NCBI GenBank assembly: GCA_964023205.1
Contig: OZ026841.1
Span: forward strand, 31,324,399 to 31,388,398
Length of the DNA: 64,000 nucleotides
Direction: 5' to 3'
From: Lutraria lutraria
Lineage: Eukaryota > Mollusca > Bivalvia > Venerida > Mactridae
Under the pieces are notes generated by a model. The model saw only the letters and a program-made list of their open reading frames with translations. It did not search any database and had not been told where the DNA came from. A program made the position numbers and the translations under genes. This document shows positions 1-12,800 of the stretch, piece after piece; within the stretch, counting starts at the first letter, position 1; each line of letters opens with the position of its first letter.

Positions 1-867
1 TAAGATAGAACCTATACTTTAGAATCATATACCGGTATTTTTAATAGTTTAAAAAAATGTCTGTTTGTTTCTTATCTTTATTATATTTTATAATTGTTTC
101 AGTATTAGAATACAATTACCGGTACATGTACTCTGAAAACGTTTAATAAAATATCCAGATTTAGCAAGGTTGTTTTGTTTTCCGTAAGTTATTGATCAAA
201 TCTTTAGTCATTCTTTTAGATTGTTGGTAATTTGATGTTCGTGCACCTGTTTTATGAACACTTCATGCCTTATTTATGCTTGTAGTTTAAAATGATGAGT
301 AATTTTCGTAGCATTGATCACAATGCATTGGCTCAGTAATCCAAGTCTAAAAAGAGATGTATTTATTATTCATATTGTAAGCTACATGCTTGATTAACTA
401 GCATGAATAGTATATTTTTACTTTAGGCAGTATTGCATTTCATTTGCAATTACTTTAATGACAGCTGCTGAACAAAATATTGACATTTACTGGGGTAAAA
501 TCTGTCATAAATATTCTACCTCTCTGCTGAGATTGGTTTCCAAAGGCAATCTTCTTTGCTCATGCAGATTTATAGTAATTCCTACAACCTATTAGCAAAA
601 ACCGAGTTGTTCCCTGGTTACAATCACATTTGGTTGACTCATTGAACCTGTTTATTATATGTCTACACATGTTCAGATAGTCATGTCCCTGTATATAATT
701 TCTTACATTGATAAGACAATTTGGTTGCTGAAATATCCCTTTTCTGTCATTTTTTCTCCCTTTATATTTAAGTTTGAGTGAACTTTCGTGTTATCATATA
801 TTACAACTAAGTACCAAGGAAAATAAACTGTTCTATCTATGCATACCTATGGAATATTATTTTTCAG
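1..867. other. intronic sequence upstream of the first visible WDR54 exon
   Basis: No exon or RNA gene can be supported here. The stretch is A+T-rich and ends in the TTTTCAG acceptor of the exon starting at 868. The missing first part of WDR54 (about 100 residues by comparison with the human protein) should lie left of the window, since nothing here translates into it. Confidence 0.6.
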
Positions 868-3800
868 ATGTTTGAATACGATGGATCAGCTTTGATTTAC
901 TGGCATGCTTTAGGAGATGTACCTAATGCAGAATCAGCTGGTTTGTTGAATTTTGTATTTTTTGTTTATAACTGTTCAATATTCCCTAAATACATTTCGA
1001 TGTAAAATTATATTATAATACTACATCCTCAAACCAATCATTTTATCCAAAAGGGTGTCTTGATGTATATGTTTATATGGATTTATCCGTACATGTTTGT
1101 GGCCTCATGAATACTGAACAGTAGTATATGACTAATATTGCAAGATCAATGTGTTAATGCCAATTTTCAAATTTATCTACTGCACACACTGATTAGCAAG
1201 TTCCATCAATAAATTATATTATTTTGTAATTCTTCTGGTATAATTAAGTCTTGAATAGCTTCAGTGGTTGATTGGTAGTGCTCTCTGACTAGAAATTATG
1301 AGCCCTTCATGGCTGAGTTTGAATCCAACTGAAACTAGACAAATTTCATATGTGAGAAAGCTGTCCAGATAGCTTACAGAACATTGGTAGTTCTACCCAG
1401 GTATACATCTTGGGTCCTTGTCAACACCATTGAAGCTGGAAAAGTTGCAAAAATATTGAACTCAAGAGGAAAAGAAAGATTATTTATATGCATTTATATT
1501 CCAGAAAATAACAATTTTGGACGTGGTATTGCCACTGTTGGTGATAGTCTACTTTGTGTTGGTAAGTATTTTGTAAAGTTTAAAACATGGATGAAACAAT
1601 CATTTGATCAAATTCTGGAGCATAATTAGTATGATATTTGGATTCTTATCTTTTCTAGTTTTATAGTGACTGTGTAATTTAAGCGAATGAATTAAATTTC
1701 TTTCATAAGGACTGTAGACAGTAAGTGTTGAAGAAGTTATATTGTCTGAGGCTATTTTCTCCATCTCTGATCTGAGTGATTCATGTAGGTGAGATGGTAG
1801 TTATTCGCTGTGCAGAAGATAAGTTAGGTTACAGAGTCCAGGAACACAGGAACTTGCTGCTGTATAACAGAAATACTGTTGAAAACAGGCATAAAACCTA
1901 AAAAAAGACATTAAAAAATGAATTATTAAAGTGCAAGTTTCAGGTTGGTTTAGTATTGTTAATATATGAATCAGAGATCTATATGACTGACTCTGAAAAA
2001 AGATTTGTTTATATATGTATCTTATTTTCAGGTACCCAGCAAGGTTCTATTTTAGTATTTGATATTCCTCCTAAGGGAACAAATGTTACAATAGTCGCCA
2101 CATGTCAAGGTAAAGCTAAATTTTCTTCACAATTCTTATACATACAGTACAGTGCTGTAAAGCCTCTCATACCAGTAAGGAACATTTTAATATGAATATC
2201 AACTCCTGATGAAGTCCTTTATCATTTTGGACTGGTTTTCTTATATTTCTCAGACTCTATATTTCAACTGGACCTTAAGACTACCTCAACGGTGCTCACG
2301 CTGGTCATGATAAAGTTTTATTGCACATCACTAGAAAAAATTGTTTAGTATTCATCAAAATTGAACCTTAAATAAAACTCATGGTTATGCAAATGACATG
2401 AACAAACACCTTTTTCATGTTTTCATTCAGATATTCTCATTTCTGGATTGACTTAGTCCATTGTTACAGCAAGAAAAATATTTCATATTTCTTACATTGA
2501 TTGATGTGTTCCAATGAGTCTATGTGCTTAATCATTAAAATGGTTGTACAGTCAAGCTTGAATCCATGATCACCTATGAATTATGGTGTCTCTGTGAACA
2601 ATTTCCTTGTTTTATTTATTAAAAATGCGAAAGTTTCTTGATGCGAAAGTTTCCTGGTTTACAGTAGTAGATCTGACAAGTCTGAAAATGAAGGCTAACT
2701 TTGTTTAAAGACCATATTTTTCTCTACTTTATGTGGTCTTTGTATACAGATCTGACTGTATTGTTACTTATTTTTGTCTTTACTTATCCAATGTAGGCCA
2801 TAAAAGTGCTATATGCCATCTCGCTGGTGAAGGAGATAAGCTAGTCAGTGGTGATGATGATGGTAATATCTTAATTTGGAAAGCTTTTGGTACAAGTGTT
2901 CAACAAACACTGAAAATATCGGGCATGGGGTAAATATAAATTTTTGATGATTTAATTTTTGTTATATTTTCCTGATTACTGTAAGTTAGGAACATTAACA
3001 TTACATCTGTCCAAAGATAAATTATCTTAAAAACACATTGCTAGTCAGCTAGTTGTACATGTATGTAAATAAAGATTCCTGGAATATTGGAGGGAAAGGA
3101 CTATTTTTGGTATTACAAAATACACATTTTGTTATACAAATGATGTCTAACTGTATGAGACCAGCATTTGAACTTTATAATACTTGGTGAAATTACTTTA
3201 CATTACAAATTCAACCATATTACAAGCTGAACTATTTCAATGATCAAACAATTAAAAATGTTAAAGATCTGTGTGTTGCATCTTTTGATAATGAACAATC
3301 AATACATTATGTGTCTATGTGTCCTTCATACAATACTTAAACTTCTTTCAGTGAGCCTTGTAGTTCAATTGGTTTATGGAAAGGTATTATTGTGGCCGCT
3401 TATGGAAATGGACAGATGAATGTATACAATAGTGCAACTGGTAAACTTGGTGCAACAGTCTCTGCCCATGCAAGATGGATTAATGCATTAGATGTTGCCA
3501 TAGAAACTGGATTGGTATGTGTGAATTTGGAAAAAAATATATTTACTAATAGTGTGTTCTTGTTGTATATGTTTAAGGTTATTGCTTTTATATTGAGATA
3601 CATAATTATATAAACTGATTAGGCCTATTTGTATCTTTTGATTATTGTATGAAATATTCTGATAGAGATTTTTATGCAAAATCTGAGTGTGCCTTGTATT
3701 AACTGATAATAATGTACTGTACACATTCACATATAAGTTCAGAAGTTAGTTTATGTCTCTGTTTTGATACATTTATTACATATTTAGTATGCCGTACATG

Positions 3801-4589
3801 TTATATACTTATAGGTGGTGTCTGCTAGCGAGGATTCATTCGTCAGAGTCTGGCAATTAATTCCTGGAAATACACCATCAGTAAGATATATTTATTATTT
3901 ATATAAAAAAATGTACCGCTGTCCAATTACAGTGAAACCCTTAAAAGTAAGTAACACATTGGGGAGATAATGAATACATTTTCCATGTGCAGGTGAACTA
4001 AACTGTGAGATTGATCAAATATTGGTGAATGTGAGCCTAATGTTTGAATTTTGTTCACACTGTTGACTGTCATAATCTTTGTTGACTGGAAATCAAATCT
4101 TGTTTCTGACAGTGACTGCTGTTATTTATTTCAAAAACTTAAAGTTGAGGGATGCTTTTGACTGGTGAAAACTGTGTCATGTGACTGTCAAAATCAGGCA
4201 ATTCTTGGAGTCTTTAGGCTATCATCTGTGGACGAGAACATAATTTTACACGGAAAACTCAAGACTTGAAAAGTTTTTTCAGATTGGAAAGATTTTAAAG
4301 TTTGACCAAACATACAAAGGTTTTGTATGATAATATTCATTTAATCAACAAACTTATCCAATTTATGGTGATTCCAGTGTTTTAACTGTATTGGAAATAT
4401 TAGTGCAAAATGTATCAGAAGATTGTTTTGAATTCAATTATATTTTATAATTTTCAGATTGAGTTCAAGTTTGGAGATTTTGTGACGGACCAACAACTTG
4501 TTGGTGCCCAGTTTGTACACCCCGCTGGCCGAGGTTTCTGTGTTACTGGTTATGATAGTTCTGATCTAAACTTCTTCATACAATCTTGA
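868..4589 (+). CDS. WDR54: WD repeat-containing protein 54 (WDR54), 3' part, seven exons
   Basis: Coding exons are 868-940, 1505-1561, 2032-2109, 2797-2929, 3352-3514, 3815-3880 and 4458-4589 (stop TGA 4587-4589). They total 702 bp or 233 residues. All six introns are GT..AG and every junction keeps frame. Diagnostic pieces are YWHAL (exon 1), GSILVFDIPPKG (exon 3), GHKSAICHL followed by DGNILIW (exon 4), AAYGNGQMNVY and SAHARWINALD (exon 5), SASEDSFVRVWQL (exon 6) and CVTGYDSSDL near the C-terminus. These match WDR54 in order, with WD40 blade signatures ending in IW and VW. Human WDR54 has about 334 residues, so some 100 N-terminal residues are outside the window; the ATG at 868 is internal. 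The family forms a beta-propeller scaffold; the human protein has been linked to EGFR/ERK signalling. The gene converges on SMYD5. Identity is secure from the sequence; function is by family. Confidence 0.95.
1258..1455 (+). repeat. SINE-like repeat in WDR54 intron
   Basis: A degenerate tRNA-like head (AGTGGTTGATTGGTAGTGCT, then GAGTTTGAATCC as B box) is followed by a body containing GAAAGCTGTCCAGATAGCTT and GTGGTTCT-like sequence. A related body occurs at 11040-11235 (AAGCTGTCCATGTAGTTTAC). Open reading through the next exon is fortuitous. Confidence 0.55.
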
Positions 4590-6238
4590 TTTGACTAGTC
4601 TTTCACCTCTGTGGAAATTTTGTGTTGTGGAAACATAAGGGATCATTAATATTTAAGGAACATATCAGGGTTTTGTTTTGTTTTTATGTTGAAGAATGCT
4701 TTTTTTCATTATTATTTTTTTTTAAATTTAGAATACTTCTTTGTTACATTCATTAAAAGATTGCTGTACCAATACCATATGCTGGTATATTTTTTATCAA
4801 TAGTTGATAAAATCTCATATTTTTTGTTATGAATTTTTAGGTTATTAGATTATTATAAAGTAACTGCTCACCATGTTACTAGACATGCTTGTGTCTGATT
4901 TATGGTACTAATGTAAAAATGGCTCAATCTTTTTACATCTCAAATGTTTCTTAATTACTGCTTGAAAATCGTCCTTTTGCTTATTTTTGTGACAAAGTAT
5001 TATATTTTTTCTCATTCTTATGAAATAGAAAGTTGAATGATCTTTGTCATATCATGAATTAATTTCACAATTTAATACTCTCCATATTGGCCTCCCAATG
5101 GCTGGATCTGATTCATTCTCATATTGACCAATAACGTGGCTGCATTTGAGTCGGTCTTTATTAAACATACGTCGTCATGGCTTCCTTGAAAATATGATAT
5201 TATGAAAAAAAAACTATTGTTGGACAGTGTACGATGCATTGGTAGTGTTATATTGCCTTCTAGGCTTTTTAAGTCAATGTTAACATGTAATTAAGCCTCT
5301 TCAAACTGCTATTTAAGTCTTAAGTTCTGATAAAATTTTACTTACTGATTCTGTAAAGTGAATGCATTTGTGAAGAGCTTTGTTTATTTTCCCTGTTAGG
5401 GTCTTTTTTTAGGTGTTGATTTGGAAATATCAAAATTCTGCCTTATCACATTCTGCCAGAGAGATTAAAATCGTATGATAGGGATTACTAATTTTGAATT
5501 CTATTTTCGCGAATTTTTAAATAATTTAGACCATGATAAATTCATCACATCATAATTGTCCCCTGTTGTCCTCTATTTTCACACCTTCCAAGTATTTTTA
5601 TGTAATTTTTTTTGACAATTTATAGATGAATGTCCTGTAACACTATGTCCATTTCTAACTCTGTGTCAGATCTGGACATATGCACATGTCTTGTTATATT
5701 AGTGATAAATTAGATAGATAGAACACAGCTCCAATCTTCGTGTTTTTAAATGTTAAAGAATTGACTATGTGACTATTAACTTACCTTTACTTTAGGAGAA
5801 GAATTAAAATGGCTTTCTTGATGAGTTTTTATGTACAAGGTAGACTTGTACTTGTGTAAGATATTTGGTTTTGTTATTTGTCATAATATTTTATAGAATA
5901 TATTGATCTCTTTTCCTTGTGTGTAGATTTGTTGTAATATGTATTGAACTATAGATTTTTTTGTTGTATAATTGTCACTAGGTCACATTTAATGTATTCT
6001 ATAACAGTTTAACAGATAATTGATGTAAAAGTAGTTCTTAATAATATATATATATTTTTTATATACTAATACATGTCTATTTATATTTATATCAAGCATG
6101 AATATTCCAATTTATTCAGAAAATTTAAAAAAGGACATTTAATTTTGAAGTTAATAATGTATTAGCACATGTTAAAGTTGTTTATAATTATTTCCGAATC
6201 TCTGTTTGATGAGTGATGTGCTATGGTTTTAATATTAA

Positions 6239-6440
6239 AGTCAATATTGTTTGTATTTTGAACATTATAAGTCAATATTGTTTGTATTTAGTCAATATTG
6301 TATGTACCTTGAATGTTATAAGTCAATATTGTATGTACCTTGAATACTATCAGTCAAAATTGTATGTACCTTGAATGCTATAAGTCAATATTGTATGTAC
6401 CTTGAATACTATAAGTCAATATTGTATGTACCTTGAATAT
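6239..6440. repeat. minisatellite, about 31-bp unit, about six to seven copies
   Basis: The unit begins AGTCAATATTGTATGTACC and continues into TTGAATACTATA. The last four units are nearly identical; the first two are shorter and diverged. It lies downstream of the WDR54 stop codon. Confidence 0.85.
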
Positions 6441-8623
6441 TGTTTTTCAGTATTTTTTGGTGATTTCTGGAATTTGTGATGTTGTTTTATTGATTTGTGT
6501 TGGAATTGTAATACAATGTAATTATATATTTGAATATTGTTTTTCAACATATTGATAAGAAAGTGTACTAGGTGTATTTTATATTGGACAGAATGTTTTA
6601 AGGGTAACTCATTTACTATTTGTAGTGCCTTCATGTTTAGTTAATGTATAACTTGGTAGATATGGTGAAAAGAATCCAGCCAGTCTATATAGGTGCCATA
6701 GATAATTGATTACAATTATGTGTAAGACCCTGTTGTTCTAAGACCATAGTGTCCTGTAGATGAAGAGATTAGTATTGATTATCATAATGCACTGAAACCT
6801 TCCTACTCTTTATTCTTCTAATCCAAAAACCTATCCAAAAATAGCAGCCTGTCTCAATTTTTTCTAGACCAGAGTTGTTAATATGCTAGTAACTTACAAA
6901 GTTTTAGCCACAATACAGAAACCTCTACAATCAGAAGAAATTCTTTAGTCAGATCATATCAGATTACCATGAGTACGTTTCCAGGGTAAGACCATATGAC
7001 CAGAGTTGGTGCTTATTTATTTGTTGTAAAACTGTGACTTGTGTAATTTTTGCTGAGATTATTTTACCTAGGTAAGATATTGAATGCCTTACTAGGTACG
7101 CCAGACTTAAGAAAAAAAAACTAAGTTAAAATGTCACATTTTAAAGATCAGGCCAGGAGTTATAGTCAGGTAGACTGTGTTCACATTTGACTGTACAGAG
7201 AGACCAATACATGAGATTGTAAGCTTTATTTATTGAGGATAATTGGTGTCTTGCTAGTTTTTGAGTTTTTTGTTTATTAAAGTTTTCATTGGTTGTCACA
7301 CCTGGACGTTAAGATTATACAACTTAGTTTAGGGCAATGGTCTCCATGTATGATTTTAGTAATTTATATGATGGGGCTAAAAAACAGTCTGATCTTAAAA
7401 GATGTGAGATTGATCTTAGATCTCATTTTATTTCTCTAGGCCTTGTTAAAAAATTTGTCAGTGTATGCTTATAATGTACAATATCTTAATGTTGGCTATC
7501 ACATTGGTCAACTGACATCTTATTTCGATCTAATGGAATCCATGTACTCTTTATAAGAATTACCTTTCTTATGTATTGTTTTTACTGCAGTATTTTCCCT
7601 TTTTGTCACAAGTCTTCTAATGATACTTACTATGTTGTTGATTTGTATTTGATTGAGATTGTTTCTGTTATAACTATATTTTTTATGATACATTGGTATT
7701 CTATCAATTCACAAGATGGAATTGTTTGTAATAGTTATGTATTGCCTAATTAACCCAACCACCTTTAGAATAGCTTGTTATGAATGGAATAGTTGCATTC
7801 AGATTAACCCTAGAGTACAGGTAGTTCAATTAAACACATTATCACTCATTCTTCAAGTGTTCGAAATATTTTTTTCCAAAAAATTGGCTCACACTATCAG
7901 TGTACTATTGAAAATGAATAAATTACAAGCCCGTATAATACAGTTTTGAGAGTTACTAGCCCCAGGTGTGTGTTAGCGAGAAGACTGCCTGAGAAGATTT
8001 ACTATTTTATTCACAGGTTTTTGGATTATTGAACCATGAGCATAAAATACATGTAGATTATATAGAATATGGTTTCTATACACAAATACATAGCACAGAC
8101 TTAAAGATCAAGCACCTGTGGTTTAATTATTACAGGACATTTTTACCTTTAATTTAGAGTATTAATCTATCAACTTACTGTAGACCTTAAACTGTTTGTT
8201 ATTATTATAGTCATTCCTTCAGTGTAACTGAATTTTAAGTCTTGTAAAGTTGAATTTTGATCAAAATTGAACATTTCTAAACAGATTGATCAATATTTCA
8301 GCATGTCTGTCCTAATCAGTATACCATGTTTGTGTGTCCATGTGTGTGTTTATCAGTGAAGTATGTTTATCGTAAAATAATATTATGAATCTACTAACTT
8401 AAAGACTTTTATATTATTTTCATGACTAAAATATATTAATTCAAGTGTATCATTAGATGGTAAAATAGTTTTCAACAAAGTTAATAAACTTGTAATTTAA
8501 GTTTTACATTTTAACATAGACATTTATGTGTTGATGTCCCTGTCACGTGTCATTTATTATCCCTTCACTAAATCCTTGACAATTCTATCCATTAGTGCAA
8601 TTGTTCTATTTTGTAATGAGAAA

Positions 8624-8633
8624 AATAAATAAA
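8624..8633 (+). terminator. overlapping polyadenylation signals, candidate WDR54 3' end
   Basis: Two overlapping AATAAA hexamers (AATAAATAAA). Using them would give a 3' UTR of about 4 kb, so an earlier site may be the main one. Confidence 0.35.
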
Positions 8634-9616
8634 ACTGGAGGAAATTTTAATATCCAGCGTTAAGTTCTTCATTTATTTGATTCTTACATTCAGCCAGTTT
8701 GGTCAAGTACCAGTATGTTCGATATTCCATTCAAAGTCCAACCTGTGAAACAATGCCACTAAAGGGAGATAATTATTGCCTTTATAGACTGGTAACCAGA
8801 ATTTGGAAATCACTATTATAAATTTATTTTATAAATGAGTGATTGAAGAATGGTTTTGTTCATTTAGTGGTACTGATTCTTGGTGGTCAGAGACTTAAGG
8901 TGTTTCATTGTGGATGGATATTATAAAGATGACTTCACATATAGAAATGTAACATACAGGCCTGAGGGTTCAATCTTTTTCTTCCAGTCTCAAGATTCTG
9001 TGCTTTCATTGGCAAGGTTGTGAATTCTAAACAAAAACAGCCAGTCAAGAATAATAACACTCCACTTGGATGTTATTTACCAAAATTTCATCTTACTTTG
9101 GCCTCAAACATGTGACAAAGGTACAATATTGACCAACAAAACATGATTAGAATAAAATTGAGAACTTGCTGTCTTCATTTCTTTGGGATTTGTTTAGAAA
9201 AAATATACAAGCTGATCAATTTTCTCTAGTTTAATAAAATCAATGACATCTTAAGAAGTAAAATATCACCAATACCGGTAAACATAATATACTTTAATAC
9301 AATATCATTATATTGTAGAGGTTGGCTGAAATCTAAACAGACACAATCATGTATCAGATCAACAGTACAATTAAACCTTTGACCCAGGATAGCTGAATAG
9401 TGAAATAAAGTAAATTTACTACATATTTGGTGTGGAAATGTTGTGCCTGCTCAACACAAGTTACCTGGTATATCTGAAGTGTCTGCAGCCATTTATTTTC
9501 ACCAAAGAATCTACCTTACAATAGAAAACACCAAAATTTTACACAAAGTTGTTAACTTTCTAAGATAGTTATTTGTCACAGATGATATAAAAAAATCAAT
9601 CAGAAATTATCTTAAC

Positions 9617-9622
9617 TTTATT
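9617..9622 (-). terminator. candidate SMYD5 polyadenylation signal
   Basis: AATAAA on the minus strand about 250 nt downstream of the SMYD5 stop codon, a normal distance for a 3' UTR. Confidence 0.5.
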
Positions 9623-9868
9623 GTGTTTCCTTTTAATGCAGTATCATACATTATTACATATTATAAACAGTAAACTTAACATACAATCAAGCTGGCTGGG
9701 GGATTTTTTAAAAATACTTAAAACCAAACTCCATACATTGGTACACTTATATATTAATCGGTGTACACTAAAAACCTTTTCTGATAACTCAGCTAGCTCA
9801 TTAGAAGCTAACTCAAACATGCTTCAGTCAAATCAAAGTAAAGAGTCCAACATATGAATGAAGTTGTT

Positions 9869-12800
9869 TCATTGATCATCCATCTCTTCATCATCATCAT
9901 CATCACTTTCCTCCGAAGTTAAATCTTCATCATCAGCTTGAGACAAACACTTCAAACAATTGCAAATAAATAAATAATTTTCTCTGAAAAAAAACAAACA
10001 ACATACAAATTAGTTAGAACACTATATTGAATATGCGTACTCAGTTAGAGAAACATTACTAGCAACCAATAATAAATGGCTTCTTTGGGTTAATTCTTAA
10101 ATTTAATCATAACCTTCACATTATAATAATTACATGTAAAATTATCCTGTTTACAACATTAAGTAGTGATAATTTTACCCTGTTTCATCTTCACTACTAC
10201 ACAATAACCAAACAATTACCTTTTTCTTTGCATTCAAATCTGATCATTATTTTATGCTGAAATAAACTTGACCTTGCAAATTTGAACAGACCTTTGTATC
10301 ATCACTGAGATTAGTAATAATCATGTTCTAACATTTGCATACACTATAAAGTAAATGCTAAATGCTAAACTCACCATACATGTCTTATATAGTTACTGAC
10401 GGTTCAAAATATCAACTACATTGTTAAAACTCTAAAATTTGGTTCAACATCTGAATTAATGGTCAATGTCATTCTACAGTCAAACGCTGTGAACAAAGTC
10501 CACTCTTAGGAAGGACAAAATTTGACTGTTATTGCCAGGTGGCCTTTATTCTGAGGTCATTTTGTTCTAAATAATCAACAACAGTTTTTCAAAGAATGGC
10601 CTTTCTTCACAGGGTAGCCTTTATTCTGAGGTAGGTGCTAAATCCAGTTTGTCTGTACTTACTTCAATATTTTCTGTCTTGTATGACGACTTCTTTCCAA
10701 TTCACAAGCATCCAGATAACTTATACATATCTCCTGTAAAAATTGTAAACTTTTATCTTAAGGACTGCTTATAGATAATTAGATATATATGGTATCTCAG
10801 CACCATGCAGGAACACAACTATAGTAACAGTTGTAGTACCACTACTGATTGAATTATAAAATTGTTAGAAGAGAGATGCTGTGATAAGCTATGAGTGATC
10901 TTAAATATGACTTAGTCTTCTATCAACTTAATGGCATTTTTTCAGCACATGCAATGGTCTACTTTGAGTCTTTGACCTTAAGTTCGACTACAGCATGACC
11001 TTGCTTTATGTTTAATTATATTGATGAACAAGTAATGGGGCTTTAATGACAGAGTAGTAATGGTTCAGACTGATGACTAGTAATCACTGGACCTTCATCA
11101 CCCTGAGTTTGTATCTCAATTAGGTATTCACACAAATTTGAATAAGCTGTCCATGTAGTTTACAGAAGGTAAGTGGTTCTTAACAGGGGTATGCCTCAAG
11201 CCTTCTTCCAACATTAAAGCTGGAGAAATAATCGAATGTCCTTGACATTAAACCAGACATGGGGTGAATTACTTGAAAATGTAATGCATTACATATTACA
11301 TTGCTGAAACGGTGCATTAAATTACAATTACATGGATTTTATCATGTAATGCATTACATTACAATTACTTTAGTCATTGTAATGCATTAAATTACAATTA
11401 CATTTTGCTCAATTTTGAAAATTTTAATCACCATATTGCATATATATATGTTCATTTTGTACATAGAAAGCAGTTCATAATCATAATACAGTTTCATATA
11501 ACCTGAATTCATATAGAATGTATGTCAGAATTATAGTGAACAACTACACCATGCACATAAGTTTTTAATATATCTGATATAACAGATGGACAGTGTCGGC
11601 ATTTTGCCTTAAAAGTCTCACTTTTGTAAATACATTATCTGGAAAGATGAACTGATCAAGGCTGTTCATTTTTGCCAAATGAAGTGTTAGCTCTATTTGG
11701 ACCACAATGATATACCTGTATATATATACTCTCACCTGATTGAAATGTTAACACCTCTCAGCAAACATTTGTATACAAAGTTTCATGGTCAATGGTTAAA
11801 TGATAGTTTAACTATGATCAATAGAAACTGTCAATAGATGGATTAAGATAATCTGATAAAGACTTAATTTGAATCTTTTGGCAACTGTGAGTGTCACTAT
11901 GATAGTACATGTATAAGCAGGTTATTGGTTGTCTGGTAAACAGATTAGGAAAACATATCCCTCATTCCCAACTGGTATTAAGTTTGCTATAGATTCATTA
12001 TTGTCAAGTTTAATAAATGTATAATATAATCAGTACATGTCCTTTTTTACTGATGTAATTCAATGTAATGCACCTGCATTACACCTATTTTTGAAGGTGA
12101 AATGTATTAAATTACAATTACATGTAATGCAAAAAAACCTGAATTACACATCACATTGAATTACTTGGGAAATTGTAATTCATTGCAATGCATTACAATT
12201 ACATTTTTGCATTACCTCATGCCTGCATTAAACCACAGTAAACTACATGTTTGAAGCTAAAGAATTTATGAAAATAATCACTAGATCAATGTAGTACAAA
12301 TCCTAACCACGTCAACAACACTTATTCACATACCTGTTCTGGTTCTATATCTTCTAAGGCTACTAATGATAATGTATGATTCTCCTTTAAGAACTGTATC
12401 TCAGCACCAGGAACACAACTATGGTTACCTAGAAATCATAGAGAAAATACTGTGGACTGGTTCTAAACATATTACAGAAAATACTGTGGACTGGTTCTAA
12501 ACATGATAGAAAAATACTGTGGACTGGTTCTAAACATGATAGAAAAATACTGTGGACTGGTTCTTAACTTGTTAAACATGTAAGTGACTAAGTCCAGCAT
12601 CATTAAATACTGTTTCATGAAGGCTCATACGAATTTAACAAGAGTGCCAGGTCACAAAATATGCCCGTCAAAATGTGTGGCAAATTAGTACCTGATGCAA
12701 TAGGGATCTCCGCCCATACATTTTCCAGTCTGATAAAGATCGGGTGATAATTGGGTTGACACAGTGCGGACCCTGCATTATTAGTCAATTTTCAATGTAT

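Larger units (their letters stand above)
4590..8650 (+). other. long non-coding 3' flank of WDR54, possibly 3' UTR
   Basis: No conserved reading frame is visible. The sequence is very A+T-rich with short fortuitous ORFs. Tandem AATAAA hexamers stand at 8624-8633, and weaker AATAAA or ATTAAA sites occur near 6234 and 7916, so the 3' end of the transcript cannot be fixed without cDNA. A 31-bp minisatellite lies inside. Confidence 0.4.

Noticed and set aside
1384..1629. 81-codon ORF as an independent gene
   Set aside because: It is the WDR54 exon 1505-1561 read through from a SINE upstream; the true exon is bounded by splice sites.
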